Notes under the pieces: generated by a model | Told to the model about the DNA's origin: nothing | Databases searched by the model: none | What the model saw: the letters and a program-made list of their open reading frames with translations, nothing else | Part shown: one piece after another, positions 46,621 through 55,671 of the stretch | How positions within the stretch are numbered: the first letter of the stretch is position 1 | Layout: the number at the start of each line of letters is the position of its first letter | Translations under genes and position numbers: made by a program | Assembly (NCBI GenBank): GCA_005503165.1 | Contig: SCNT01000012.1 | Location: 54,325-118,324 of the forward strand | Source: Sphingomonadaceae bacterium 3R27E2-A | Lineage (GTDB): Bacteria > Pseudomonadota > Alphaproteobacteria > Sphingomonadales > Sphingomonadaceae | Reading direction: 5' to 3' | Length of the DNA: 64,000 nt

Positions 46621-47889
46621 ATGCCGAAAACCTCTGAAACCGTCCTGACCAAGGGAGTGGTCGATAGCTGCAATGCTGCCGACAAACGCTATGATGTCTG
46701 GGACAGCAAATTGCCTGGCTTTGGTCTACGTGTCGGGACGTCGGGTGCCAAGACATACGTTGTTCGATATCGGGCAAACGGTGGTGGGCGAACTGCACCC
46801 AGGCGCTATGTGACTGTCGGCCGACATGGAACGCTGACCGTCGAGCAGGCGCGAAAGAAGGCGCAGCAGATCCTCGCTGAAGCAACCGTTGGCGAAGACC
46901 CCGCCATGCAGCGCAATGCGAGGCGCGACGAGCTCAAGATGACCGCGCTGATCGATCTTTACGAGAAGGAAGGCTGCTTCATCCAGCGCGGCAAGCGCCA
47001 AGGTGAGCCGATGAAGGACCGGACGAAGACCTACACCATCGCCCGGCTTCGCCACCATGTCGTTCCCCTTCTCGGCACCAAACGGGTGTCGGAGGTCAAT
47101 GTGGGCGAGATCGAGCGCTTCTTCCGCGATGTTGCCGCGGGCAAGTCTGCGAGCGACACCAAAATCGGCCATCGCAAGCGAATTGTCGTCCGGGGTGGTG
47201 ACGGGGCCGCCCGCAAGGTGTTCCGCGATCTTTCCGCTGTTTTTAGCTTTGCCGTCCGGCGGGGAATCGTGGAAGCCAACCCTTGCGAGAAGGCGGTGGT
47301 GCGCAAGACCGACAATCGCCGCGAGCGCTTCCTGTCGATCGACGAGATCAAGCGGCTGGGCAAGGCGCTGGACGAACTCGAGGCCGAAGGGATGAACCTC
47401 AAGGCGCTCCAGATCACCCGGCTTTGGGTGCTGACGGGTTGCCGCCGCCAGGAGATCGCCGAACTCAAATGGGACGAGATCGATTTCGAGCGCGGCCTGC
47501 TCGTGCTGGCTGACAGCAAGACCGGACGGTCGGTGCGTCCTTTGGCCGCTGCCGCGGTCAAGCTGTTGCAGACAATCCAGCGCGATAAGGACTCAGACTA
47601 TGTCTTCCCCGCCGACAGCGGCGAGAGCTTTTTCCAGGGCACTAAGAAGGTGTGGCCGAAGATCGTCCAGAAGGCCGGTCTGGAAGGTGTTACGCCGCAT
47701 ACGCTGCGGCACACCGTCGGCGCCATCGCGACCTCCAGCGGTGAGGCTCTGGCCCTCACCGGCGCGATCCTCGGACATGCCAACATGCGCTCGACGATGA
47801 TCTACGCGCATGTCGAGATGGATCCCTCGAAACTCGCGGCTGATCGGGTTGGCGCGCAACTTGCGGCGGCGCTGGGAACAGGCGTGTAG
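46621..47889 (+). CDS. int: Tyrosine recombinase (P4-like integrase)
   Basis: The 422-residue integrase has an N-terminal arm-binding domain (YDVWDSKLPGFGLRVGTSGA, TLTVEQARKKAQQILAEAT) and a core-binding domain. The catalytic domain has R275 (TGCRRQEIAELKWDEIDF), K300 (LADSKTGR), H360/R363 (TPHTLRHTVG), H386 (ILGHANMRST) and Y395 (MIYAHVEM), so all active-site residues are present. This family integrates islands into tRNA 3' ends, matching the tRNA-Gly fragment 180 bp upstream. Confidence 0.95.
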   Translation: MPKTSETVLTKGVVDSCNAADKRYDVWDSKLPGFGLRVGTSGAKTYVVRYRANGGGRTAPRRYVTVGRHGTLTVEQARKKAQQILAEATVGEDPAMQRNARRDELKMTALIDLYEKEGCFIQRGKRQGEPMKDRTKTYTIARLRHHVVPLLGTKRVSEVNVGEIERFFRDVAAGKSASDTKIGHRKRIVVRGGDGAARKVFRDLSAVFSFAVRRGIVEANPCEKAVVRKTDNRRERFLSIDEIKRLGKALDELEAEGMNLKALQITRLWVLTGCRRQEIAELKWDEIDFERGLLVLADSKTGRSVRPLAAAAVKLLQTIQRDKDSDYVFPADSGESFFQGTKKVWPKIVQKAGLEGVTPHTLRHTVGAIATSSGEALALTGAILGHANMRSTMIYAHVEMDPSKLAADRVGAQLAAALGTGV

Positions 47890-47949
47890 CTACAAAACAG
47901 CTATAGTGTTGACAAATGTCAACGAATAAGGGATAAGGAGTTCGATCGA

Positions 47950-48183
47950 ATGGCAAGGCCACGCCATCCGAACAAGGAGATCGAGGCCGCCGTTGCCCAT
48001 GCCGAGGCGCTGGGCTGGCGGGTGGTCCCGATAAGCGGCCATGCCTGGGGGCGGCTCTACTGCCCCTGGGCCGATCGCGACGGCTGCATGGTTTCGGTGT
48101 GGAGCACCCCGCGCAACGCGGAGAACCATGCCAAGGCCATTCGGCGCGACGTGGCGCGGTGCCCCCATCCGGGCGCGGAGTGA
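47950..48183 (+). CDS. Small HicA-like protein, possible toxin of a two-gene unit
   Basis: The 77-residue protein begins MARPRHPNKEIEAAVAHAEA. It has the pattern GWRVVPISGHAWGRLYCPW with a central His, then helix AENHAKAIRRDVARCPH. The size and the GW...GHAWG element recall HicA-type RNA-binding folds, but similarity is weak. It is followed after 5 bp by a gene with a predicted helix-turn-helix, which is the typical layout of a toxin-antitoxin-like pair. The assignment is tentative. Confidence 0.6.
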   Translation: MARPRHPNKEIEAAVAHAEALGWRVVPISGHAWGRLYCPWADRDGCMVSVWSTPRNAENHAKAIRRDVARCPHPGAE

Positions 48184-48188
48184 GTGAG

Positions 48189-48713
48189 ATGAAGACGCAC
48201 GAGTTCACGATTGTCGCCTCCGGTCTCGATCCCGAGATGGAAGGTTATGAAGACCGCTTCTTCGAGGCTGGCTGCGACGATGCGACCCTCTCGTTCCAGA
48301 AGGGCGTGATCATCGCCGAGTTCGCGCGTGAGGCCGTGTCATTCTCGAAAGCGGTCGCCTCGGCCTATGAGGACATCCTCAAGACCGGCGCCAAGGTGGA
48401 ACGGGTCGAACCCGACTATCTGGTGAGCCTCAGCGACATTGCCGAACGCTCGGGTCTCACCCGCCAGGCGATCTCGCTCTACACCAAGGCTGAGCGCGGC
48501 TCCGGCTTCCCCAACCCCGTCGCCCGGGTCACCTCGAACAGCCCGCTCTGGGACTGGCTCGAAGTGACCGAGTGGCTCCACGCCCAGTCGAGGATCGACC
48601 GCGAGGCCGTGGTCGAGGCCCGGATCGTCAAGGAAGCCAACCGCTTCCTCGAGCTGCACGAAGGGCAGCCGGACAATTTCATGCGGCGGCTGGAGATGCT
48701 CGAAACCGCCTAG
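48189..48713 (+). CDS. Helix-turn-helix protein, possible antitoxin partner
   Basis: The start is the ATG at 48189, 5 bp after the preceding stop. The 174-residue protein has an N-terminal alpha/beta part (FTIVASGLDPEMEGYEDRFF, EAGCDDATLSFQKGVIIAEF). A DNA-binding part follows (LVSLSDIAERSGLTRQAISL, then GSGFPNPVARVTSNSPLWDW, in the style of AlpA/MerR-type helix-turn-helix). A similar small regulator family is widespread in actinobacteria, from memory. Operonic pairing suggests co-function with the HicA-like protein. Confidence 0.65.
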   Translation: MKTHEFTIVASGLDPEMEGYEDRFFEAGCDDATLSFQKGVIIAEFAREAVSFSKAVASAYEDILKTGAKVERVEPDYLVSLSDIAERSGLTRQAISLYTKAERGSGFPNPVARVTSNSPLWDWLEVTEWLHAQSRIDREAVVEARIVKEANRFLELHEGQPDNFMRRLEMLETA

Positions 48714-48748
48714 CCGCGGGAAGCTAGCGGCGCATGGGGGCCGGTTTC

Positions 48749-48967
48749 CTAGCGCGGCACGTAGACCGCATCGGAAACGTGATAAATCAGAACGGCTTCC
48801 ATGGCGAAGCCGTTCGCCCGGCGCAGATTGGACGGGTGGACAAGGTGCTCGTGCCCGTTGAGCGACAGATAGGCCGAGCCACGCTTCCAGAATACCCGGA
48901 TGACGACGGGTTCACCATTCCCGTCAATCGCGTGGACTTCACCCCTAGGGCCATTTTTAGCGGGCAT
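48749..48967 (-). CDS. Small hypothetical protein downstream of DUF6527 gene
   Basis: The 72-residue product starts at an ATG with a strong AAGGAG site. It is predicted to be beta-rich (GEPVVIRVFWKRGSAYLSLN, NGFAMEAVLIYHVSDAVYVP). I do not recognise it. It lies 23 bp after the DUF6527 gene on the same strand, so it is the last gene of the E1-like operon. Confidence 0.6.
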   Translation of the reverse strand: MPAKNGPRGEVHAIDGNGEPVVIRVFWKRGSAYLSLNGHEHLVHPSNLRRANGFAMEAVLIYHVSDAVYVPR

Positions 48968-48990
48968 GATTTACTCCTTGAATGTGGCTG

Positions 48991-49335
48991 TCAGCACCAA
49001 ACAACGCGGCCGTTGCGCAGCAGAAAGTGCGCCCGGCAGCCATCCTTGCGCCAAACCGACGGATGCAGGGTTGGTGCGGTCGAAGCGAGGCTGAGCGACC
49101 AGACGGGCTCGCTGTCAGGCAACAGATTCATTTCCAGCAAGGTGCCGCATCCGCACGGACACCGCATGGCAGCGATCCAGTAGCGGCCATCTTCGCCAAC
49201 CAGGTAGAGCTTCCCGGGAATGGCATCGTCAGGCAGGTCTTCTTCTTCGATGACGCGATAGCGACCCCACCGGGAATAATACTTGTCCTGCAGCCAGAGG
49301 CTCACCAGCCTCGGTATCGATCGCCACTTCCGCAT
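48991..49335 (-). CDS. DUF6527 family protein with a CxCxC motif
   Basis: The start is the ATG at 49335, sharing one base with the E1-like stop. The 114-residue protein has DKYYSRWGRYRVIEEEDLPD, GKLYLVGEDGRYWIAAM and a Cys cluster RCPCGCGTLLEMNLLPDSEP that looks like a zinc knuckle, then SVWRKDGCRAHFLLRNGRVV. DUF6527 proteins are often found beside E1-like ThiF and E2-like proteins in bacterial ubiquitin-like operons, from memory of the family context. Confidence 0.75.
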   Translation of the reverse strand: MRKWRSIPRLVSLWLQDKYYSRWGRYRVIEEEDLPDDAIPGKLYLVGEDGRYWIAAMRCPCGCGTLLEMNLLPDSEPVWSLSLASTAPTLHPSVWRKDGCRAHFLLRNGRVVWC

Positions 49336-50156
49336 CAGATTTTCCTCGACAGTTGCGGCAGGTTGAGCAGGGGTTCGCGTCTGCCAGTGGCTAGCAACTT
49401 GCCCATGACCGGGCACGGCTTTTCGTAGGTGTCGGAAGTGAACTCGACTTCCGCCAGATTCATCCGCACGGCATCGAAAGCGGCAGGATCGGGGTTATGG
49501 CGGAACGGGTAAAGCCGCGCGATCAGTTCAAGAACCGCGCTCGCCGCACCGAGCATGTTGATGCCGATGACCGCCGGCTGTTCCTCGTCACGGCCCTTGA
49601 TGTATTTTTCCGCGCGCTGCCGCGCATACTCTTCTGGTGCCGCCCGGGCTAGCCTTTCGGCGTGGACTTGCTCGGGGGTGTAGACACCCCTGGAAAGCAG
49701 GCTCGATCCTCCGGGGACGATGAAGTTCACCGCAGTGTCGACCTGATCGATCGAGCCGTCTTCGTCTGCCACCGCGCCAACACCGACATCGACGAGCACT
49801 TGCAGCTGCGATGCCACCAGACGGTCAAGGATCGCCCTGCCTTCGGCGCCATCGACACAGCCGGCCAGGATATCGCAGGCGGCCAGTGCGACCACTGCGT
49901 CGCGATCGACTATGTTCGCCGGGATGGCCGTCACCTGGGTGCCGAACCCCAGTGCGTCAATCGCTCTCTTGGCGACATCGACCTTGAACGTACCGTCCCG
50001 CGCATCGGTCGCGGTCGCGTTCAAAATCCGATCGAGGTTCCGGGTTTCGACACGTTGGGGATCGACCAGGACCATCCGGCCGAAGCCGAGTCTGGCGAAT
50101 TGCTCGGCAACGATGCTGCCAGTTCCGGAGACCCCGACGATGCCGACGCTGACGCG
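49335..50156 (-). pseudogene. E1/ThiF-like adenylyltransferase, N-terminally truncated
   Basis: The frame is open from 50156, right after a TAA. It begins without a start codon: RVSVGIVGVSGTGSIVAEQF, then MVLVDPQRVETRNLDRIL, the Rossmann/nucleotide region of E1-like enzymes. CDILAGCVDGAEGRAILDRL and TAVNFIVPGGSSLLSRGVYT follow. The first ATG (50075) is behind the GVSGTGS nucleotide loop, so a protein made from it would lack ATP binding. Family members have 100 or more residues before this point, so the 5' part seems lost close to the island end. It is coupled to the DUF6527 gene. Confidence 0.75.
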
Positions 50157-50344
50157 TTACGCGGCCGACCACGTTCATCCTAACCGACTTGAACGGCGAT
50201 CAGCACGAATTCATCGGCGAGGCCCTGGACACCACCTACAACATCCTATTGTTCGCCTGCCCCAAAGGAGCGTTCCGGGCTACTTAGGTTGAACGCGATA
50301 TCACAGAAGCCTGCGGCTGCCGCCTAATTGAAAATTCAATGATG

Positions 50345-50394
50345 TTGCCAAGGTTGGGGTCGAGGGTTCGAATCCCTTCGCCCGCTCCAGTTTT
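50345..50394 (+). repeat. 3' half of tRNA-Gly(GCC), right end of the integrase island (att-like)
   Basis: Fifty bases identical to 46392-46441 but inverted: anticodon loop, T-arm, acceptor strand and TCCA followed by GTTTT. The 5' half of the tRNA is absent. Both fragments have their missing 5' side facing the island. Beyond the repeat the sequences differ at once. Confidence 0.85.
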
Positions 50395-50506
50395 TCCGAG
50401 GGTTTACGGGCTAAATAGCCAACCCTCCAAAAAACTCCCCACACTATCCCCACTCGACGGATTTTAAATCTCCAGCCGCTTCCCGTGGGCGCGGCTTAAC
50501 GACGAT

Positions 50507-50992
50507 GTGCGGAATGCTGAAATGCCGCAGGGCGTCATCGCGATCGACGACAAGCAGCAGGCGCTGACCGGCGGCATGTACGCGGGCTATGATCGCCGCC
50601 TCAATAACCGTATCGTCATAGGCGCCGAAGGCAGCTTCGACCTCTCCAACGACGACAAGTTCCGCGGCACGAGCGCCAGCGGCGCCTATCTGATCGACCC
50701 GAAAAACTCGTTCGACCTGACCGCGCGCGCGGGCTATCTCGTCCAGCCCGAAACGCTCGTCTATGTGCGCGGCGGCTACAGCAATGCGCGCGTCACGACG
50801 CGGATCACCGATCTTGCAGGCACCACGAGCGAAGCCGAGAATCGCGATGGCTGGCTGGTCGGCGGCGGCGTCGAACGCCAGCTCGTCGATCATGTCTCGG
50901 CGCGCGTCGAATATCGCTATTCGGACCTGAGCGAAGGCGACGGCAGATATGATCGCCACCGTGTCCTCGCGGGCCTGACCTACCGCTTCTGA
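50507..50992 (+). pseudogene. Outer membrane beta-barrel protein, C-terminal fragment
   Basis: The 161-residue fragment shows alternating beta strands of a small porin/OmpA-like barrel: GGMYAGYDRRLNNRIVIGAE, FDLTARAGYLVQPETLVYVR, DGWLVGGGVERQLVDHVSAR. It ends with VEYRYSDLS and the C-terminal aromatic signature AGLTYRF. There is no signal peptide and the frame is closed by a TAA at 50465. The first half of the gene was apparently lost at the nearby island end. Confidence 0.75.
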
Positions 50993-51141
50993 TCCCGTTC
51001 GGTGGTGTTGGACAGGACGGTCTGGATTTGCCCGCCCTGTCCAACCCTCCATTAGAGGCCTTTGTCCAAGCTGGGCGTTGCCGGATTGGCCATGTTGGCC
51101 ACAGGCGAAGGATCTTGGGAAGGTCAGAGTTCGATTATTCG

Positions 51142-51261
51142 ATCCCACGCCCAGCGTGGAATGCCGGCAGAAAGGTCGGGACCAAGCGCCCGCTGAAACC
51201 GCGGCAGATTTGGGCCATTCGCTTTCATCTCGACCGCGAACACCGCCCTAATGAAGAGCAC
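51142..51261 (+). pseudogene. Fragment of a phage-type integrase
   Basis: About 40 codons read IPRPAWNAGRKVGTKRPLKP and RQIWAIRFHLDREHR, the N-terminal signature of a widespread tyrosine integrase. The reading then departs from the family. No catalytic part remains. It marks another decayed mobile element next to the tRNA-Gly repeat. Confidence 0.55.
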
Positions 51262-51846
51262 GGCGGGAACCCGCTGTGCATTGTTCGCGTAATCCCGCCG
51301 AGCTTCAAAACGACAATGGATTGAATGCTTTCCACCGGGCCGCGCTTTCAGCGCGGCCCGGACTATTTTCACCCGGCGCAATTTCGCTTCGCATGGCTCG
51401 CCGAGGCCAGAGTGACTGAGCAACGACGGCCCATGCCCCTCACCGGAGCTTCTTGGTTGGATTTAGGCCGCGTATTCGCGAGCATGCGGCTACCTTCGGC
51501 GGCCGCAGAGTGAGAGGGGCTTCATCGATCCGCGCAAGAGGCTGGAGCATGACCCGCCTTCGCCATCGTGAAGCGCACCGCCGCGATCCTGCCAGTCCCC
51601 GCCCATCGCAAGCGCCGTGCGTGGAGGACGAAGGAAGTGCAGCCCGGCGCCAGCGCAGCAAAGCCCATGGGAGCCGATCGCGGCGCTGGAATTGGCCTAT
51701 CATAACGGCAACGCGATGAAAATGAATAGATTTCCAAGATAGGTATTAATTGTATTGACGATTAAGATGTTTTTTCATAATTCTGCAGGTCTTGAAGCGA
51801 AGAGTCCGAAGAATCGGGCCACGCGATTATGAGGGAGGATGGCTAG
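51262..51846. other. Non-coding stretch before the TonB receptor
   Basis: About 580 bp without a credible gene. The last 120 bp are AT-rich and probably hold the receptor promoter. TAATTGT-ATTG-ACGATTA at 51747-51764 is a near-perfect inverted repeat. Confidence 0.5.
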
Positions 51847-54270
51847 ATGAAGAGGCTCGTTCGGACGTCGCTGGTGCTCAGCACCCTGTTGATGAGCGGC
51901 TATGCCGCACCGGTGTTCGCTCAGGCGACGGCCCCGGTCGACGAAGCTGATGCAGACCAGTCATCCGGCGGCATCCAGGAAATCGTCGTGGTCGCGCGCA
52001 AGACCGAGGAAAGCCTCCAGACGGTCCCGGTCGCGGTGAGCGCTGTCACCGGTGACATGCTGGACAAGCAGTCGATCACCAGCGTCACGCAGCTGCAGAC
52101 GACCACCCCCAACCTCAACTTCTCGAGCGCCGTCGCACAGCCGGGTTCAGCCACCGTGTTCATTCGCGGTCAGGGTTCGTCGGACGGCCTCATTGCAATC
52201 GACCAGGCGGTCGGCGTCTACATCAACGGTATCTATTCGGCGCGCTCGACTGGCGGCGCCTTCGACATGGTGGATGTCCAGCGGGTCGAGGTGCTTCGCG
52301 GGCCGCAGGGCACGCTGTTCGGACGCAACACGACGGGCGGCGCGGTCAACATCATTCCGAACGAGCCGAGCACCGCCGGATTCGATGCGGAAGCGCGCTT
52401 CGACTATGGCAATTTCGACACGATCCTTGCGCGCGGGATGCTCAACATCCCGATGGGGGACGCTCTCGCGGCGCGCATCGCCTATCAGCACCGCGAGCAT
52501 GACGGCTATGGCCGCAATCTTTCGCTTGGTCGGCCGCTCGGTACGGCGAACTCCGATTTCTTCCGCATCAGCTTCAAGCTCGAGCCCCCAGGCTCACGCT
52601 TCAGCGCGCTCTTTTCAGCCGATTATACAAACTACAAGGACGCGGGCGAGCTCGTCGGCCTGAAGTCGGTAACGCTTGGGGCTGCGACCTCGCCGCAGCA
52701 GCTTGTCGTCGGCGCCTGTAACGGCACTGCCCCCATTCCCGCGCTGAACGCGCTGCAATCATTCTGTCCCGCAGTCGCGCGCGGGCCGCTGCAAAATTTT
52801 ATATATGGTCAGAATGGCAATACCGACATCCACAGCGTGTATCAGAACACGCCGGCATTCGGCCTGTCCAGAACGCATGGCGCATCGGGGATATTGCAAT
52901 ATGAATTTTCCGACGCTGCCATTCTGAAAAGCACAACCGGATGGCGCGGCGTCTATCTGAACGCGCTCAGCGACAATGATGGCACCCCCTATGTCTTCAG
53001 CGGGGGCCTCGCGCCCTTCGCGGGTAATATCATCGATCAGGATCAGTTCAGCCAGGAATTGCAGCTGTCGGGCAAGCTCGATCGCCTGCAATATATCCTC
53101 GGGGGTTTCTACTTCGTCGAGAATGGCACCGACCGCTCGCGCTCGGCGAGCCTCTTTCCGCTTTCGCCGGCGATCGGCATCGTCGACGGCACCATCCGCA
53201 ACCGCAGCATCGCCGGCTTCGGTCAGCTGATCTACGAAGTCGCCGACGGCTTCCGCCTGACCGCGGGCCTTCGCTACACCGAGGACAAACGTACCCTGGT
53301 GTCGCGCAACCGCGATCTCAATTTCTTCACCAATGCCGTGACATCGTCGATCCCGACCTTGCTTGACGGCGATCCGGGCGATCCCTTCCGTGCGACCTTC
53401 AAGCGCTCGTTCAACTATTGGTCGTACCTCGCGAGCGCCGATTGGCAGGCCACGGACAATATCTTCCTTTATGTGAAGACCAGTCGTTCGCAGCGCTCGG
53501 GCGGGTTCAACACCCGCGCGGTCGCGGGCGGCAATCCGCCGATCAGCTTTTCGCCGGAGGAAGTGACCGACTATGAGGTCGGTGCGAAACTTGATCTGTT
53601 CGATCGCCGCGTCCGGCTCAACCTCGCCGCCTTCAACTCGGACGTGAAGAATGTTCAGCGCAACCTGATCGGCGTCGCCGGCTCGCGGCTCGTGTCGGGT
53701 GTCGCGAATGCGGCGAGCGCGCGGATCCGGGGCCTCGAGGCCGAACTGACCGTCGTGCCGGTCGAAGGGCTGACGCTCGGCGCAAACGTAGGTCTGACCG
53801 ATCCGAAATATAAGCGCTTCATCAACAGCCTCGACAATACCGACTGGAAAGATGCCGCCTTTCCCTACACGCCAAAATATACGCTCGGCCTGACCGGCGA
53901 TTACGAACATGAGATCGAGAACGCTGGGACTATCCGCCTGCGCGTCGACTATGGCTGGCGTTCCAAGCAATTTGCGACGCCGATGCAGCTTCCGGCTGCT
54001 TCGCGGGTAGGCCTGACCCCCGAACAGATCGCCGCCGGCAACGCCGCGCTGCAGAACACCTCGAAGATTCCGGGCTATGGCATCCTCAACGGCCGCATCG
54101 CGTTCGAACTCGACGACCCGGATCTGGAGATCGCTTTCTACGCGCGCAACATCACCCAGAAGAAATATTTCACGCGCCTGCTGTCGCTCGAGAATACGCC
54201 GTTCGGGATTACGTCCTACACACCTGGCGATCCGCGCACCTACGGTGTGTCGCTGACCTGGCGCTACTGA
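51847..54270 (+). CDS. TonB-dependent receptor of the catabolic locus
   Basis: The 807-residue outer-membrane receptor has a signal peptide (MKRLVRTSLVLSTLLMSGYA, cleavage near VFAQA), TonB box GGIQEIVVVARKTEESLQ and a plug with QSITSVTQLQTTTPNLNFSS. VFIRGQGSSDGLIAIDQAVG and RVEVLRGPQGTLFGRNTTGG follow. This is the large sphingomonad class whose members import hydrophobic or plant-derived compounds and sit beside catabolic genes. It ends at a strong terminator before the P450 genes. The substrate is unknown but should relate to the adjacent P450s. Confidence 0.92.
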   Translation: MKRLVRTSLVLSTLLMSGYAAPVFAQATAPVDEADADQSSGGIQEIVVVARKTEESLQTVPVAVSAVTGDMLDKQSITSVTQLQTTTPNLNFSSAVAQPGSATVFIRGQGSSDGLIAIDQAVGVYINGIYSARSTGGAFDMVDVQRVEVLRGPQGTLFGRNTTGGAVNIIPNEPSTAGFDAEARFDYGNFDTILARGMLNIPMGDALAARIAYQHREHDGYGRNLSLGRPLGTANSDFFRISFKLEPPGSRFSALFSADYTNYKDAGELVGLKSVTLGAATSPQQLVVGACNGTAPIPALNALQSFCPAVARGPLQNFIYGQNGNTDIHSVYQNTPAFGLSRTHGASGILQYEFSDAAILKSTTGWRGVYLNALSDNDGTPYVFSGGLAPFAGNIIDQDQFSQELQLSGKLDRLQYILGGFYFVENGTDRSRSASLFPLSPAIGIVDGTIRNRSIAGFGQLIYEVADGFRLTAGLRYTEDKRTLVSRNRDLNFFTNAVTSSIPTLLDGDPGDPFRATFKRSFNYWSYLASADWQATDNIFLYVKTSRSQRSGGFNTRAVAGGNPPISFSPEEVTDYEVGAKLDLFDRRVRLNLAAFNSDVKNVQRNLIGVAGSRLVSGVANAASARIRGLEAELTVVPVEGLTLGANVGLTDPKYKRFINSLDNTDWKDAAFPYTPKYTLGLTGDYEHEIENAGTIRLRVDYGWRSKQFATPMQLPAASRVGLTPEQIAAGNAALQNTSKIPGYGILNGRIAFELDDPDLEIAFYARNITQKKYFTRLLSLENTPFGITSYTPGDPRTYGVSLTWRY

Positions 54271-54334
54271 CGCGCTCCGTCTCCTACGCTCCGATACCGG
54301 GCACCCGGGGGCACTATCGATCGGAGCAAACTGA

Positions 54335-54370
54335 AGCCGGGGGCAGCATCTGCCCCCGGCTCATTTTTTG
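54335..54370 (+). terminator. Rho-independent terminator after the TonB receptor
   Basis: AGCCGGGGGCA-GCATC-TGCCCCCGGCT forms an 11-bp GC-rich stem with a 5-base loop, followed by CATTTTTT. It lies 64 bp after the receptor stop and 28 bp before the first P450 start. Confidence 0.88.
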
Positions 54371-54397
54371 GGTAGTAGCCGTTGAAAAGGATCGCCG

Positions 54398-55606
54398 ATG
54401 ACTGTTCCCGCTCTCACCCCCAAGCCTGACCATGTTCCCGACTCGCTCGTCGTCGACCATGACTACATCCACCCGGCCGGGATGGAGGAAGTCGGCGTCT
54501 ACGAAGCGGTGAAACGTCTTCATTCGGGTCCCGACATCATCTGGAGCCCGCGGCACGGCGGGCACTGGATGGTGACGCGCGCCGAGGACGTCAAATTCGT
54601 CCAGGAAAATTACGAGATCTTCAGCCACGAGGAATTTATGATACCGCGGACGCTGATGCCGTTGAAGCCGCTGCCGCTTGCGGTCGATCCGCCCAACCAC
54701 GCACGCTACCGCGCCGTGATCAATCCGGGGTTCACGCCGAAGAATGTCGCGCGGATGCGCGACGAGGCGCGCGCGCTCACGATCGAGCTGATCGAAGCGA
54801 TCAGGCCGAACGGAGGGTGCGAATTCCTGAGCGAATTCGCCCGCGTCATGCCGGTGACCATGTTCCTGCGGATCGTCGACCTGCCGCTCGACCGGCGCGA
54901 GGAGTTCGTCGAATGGGGCATCGCGATCATGTCCGCCTACGACCCTGCGCAGCGCATGGCGGCGATGATGCGCGTGCGCGAATATCTCAAGACGATTCTC
55001 GACGAGCGCGAAGGCGGCGACGGTGAGGACCTGCTCACGCGGGTAGCGGGCTGGCACCGCAATCCGCGCTTCGAATCCGACGAGGAAACATTGTCGATGG
55101 CCTCGCTGCTCTTCGTCGGTGGCCTCGACACCGTCGCATCGTCGCTCAGCTACATCACCCATCATCTTGCGCGCCATCCCGAGCTGCAGGCACGACTGCG
55201 CCGCGAGCCCGAGCTGGTTCCCGCCGCGCGCGAGGAATTCCTGCGCCGCTTCGGCCTTTCGAACACCGGCCGGATTCTGACGCGGGACTTCGAATATAAG
55301 GGCGTCCTGTTCAAAAAGGACGAGATGATCATGGTGCCGAACAACCTCTCGGGCATCGACGAGCGCAAATATCACTGTCCCATGGCCGTGGACCTCGACC
55401 GCGGCACCACCCCGAACGACCACAACACATTCGGCAACGGGCCTCACAAATGCGTGGGTGCACCGCTCGCGCGCGCCGAGATCGACGTCTTCCTCGAGGA
55501 GTTTCTCGCCCGCATTCCCGAATTCCGGCTCGATCCCGATCGGCAGAATGTCGAGCATTGCGGATCGGTGCCCGGATTCGATGAACTTTACATCCGCTGG
55601 GATTGA
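54398..55606 (+). CDS. Cytochrome P450 (P450cam/CYP101-like)
   Basis: The 402-residue soluble P450 has the I-helix motif FVGGLDTVASSLSYITHHLA, an ExxR-containing K-helix (AAREEFLRRFGLSNTGRIL) and the heme ligand C352 in FGNGPHKCVGAPLARAEI. Overall pattern (ILTRDFEYKGVLFKKDEMIM, PDHVPDSLVVDHDYIHP) is close to the CYP101 terpene/aromatic hydroxylase group. A ferredoxin and ferredoxin reductase are needed for activity, and none is seen nearby. It is the first of two adjacent P450s, 66 bp apart. Confidence 0.9.
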   Translation: MTVPALTPKPDHVPDSLVVDHDYIHPAGMEEVGVYEAVKRLHSGPDIIWSPRHGGHWMVTRAEDVKFVQENYEIFSHEEFMIPRTLMPLKPLPLAVDPPNHARYRAVINPGFTPKNVARMRDEARALTIELIEAIRPNGGCEFLSEFARVMPVTMFLRIVDLPLDRREEFVEWGIAIMSAYDPAQRMAAMMRVREYLKTILDEREGGDGEDLLTRVAGWHRNPRFESDEETLSMASLLFVGGLDTVASSLSYITHHLARHPELQARLRREPELVPAAREEFLRRFGLSNTGRILTRDFEYKGVLFKKDEMIMVPNNLSGIDERKYHCPMAVDLDRGTTPNDHNTFGNGPHKCVGAPLARAEIDVFLEEFLARIPEFRLDPDRQNVEHCGSVPGFDELYIRWD

Positions 55607-55671
55607 CCAGACGCGATCTTGACACAAATTCATAAAACGTCAGAATGTCACAAAACAAATGGGAGAGTGAC

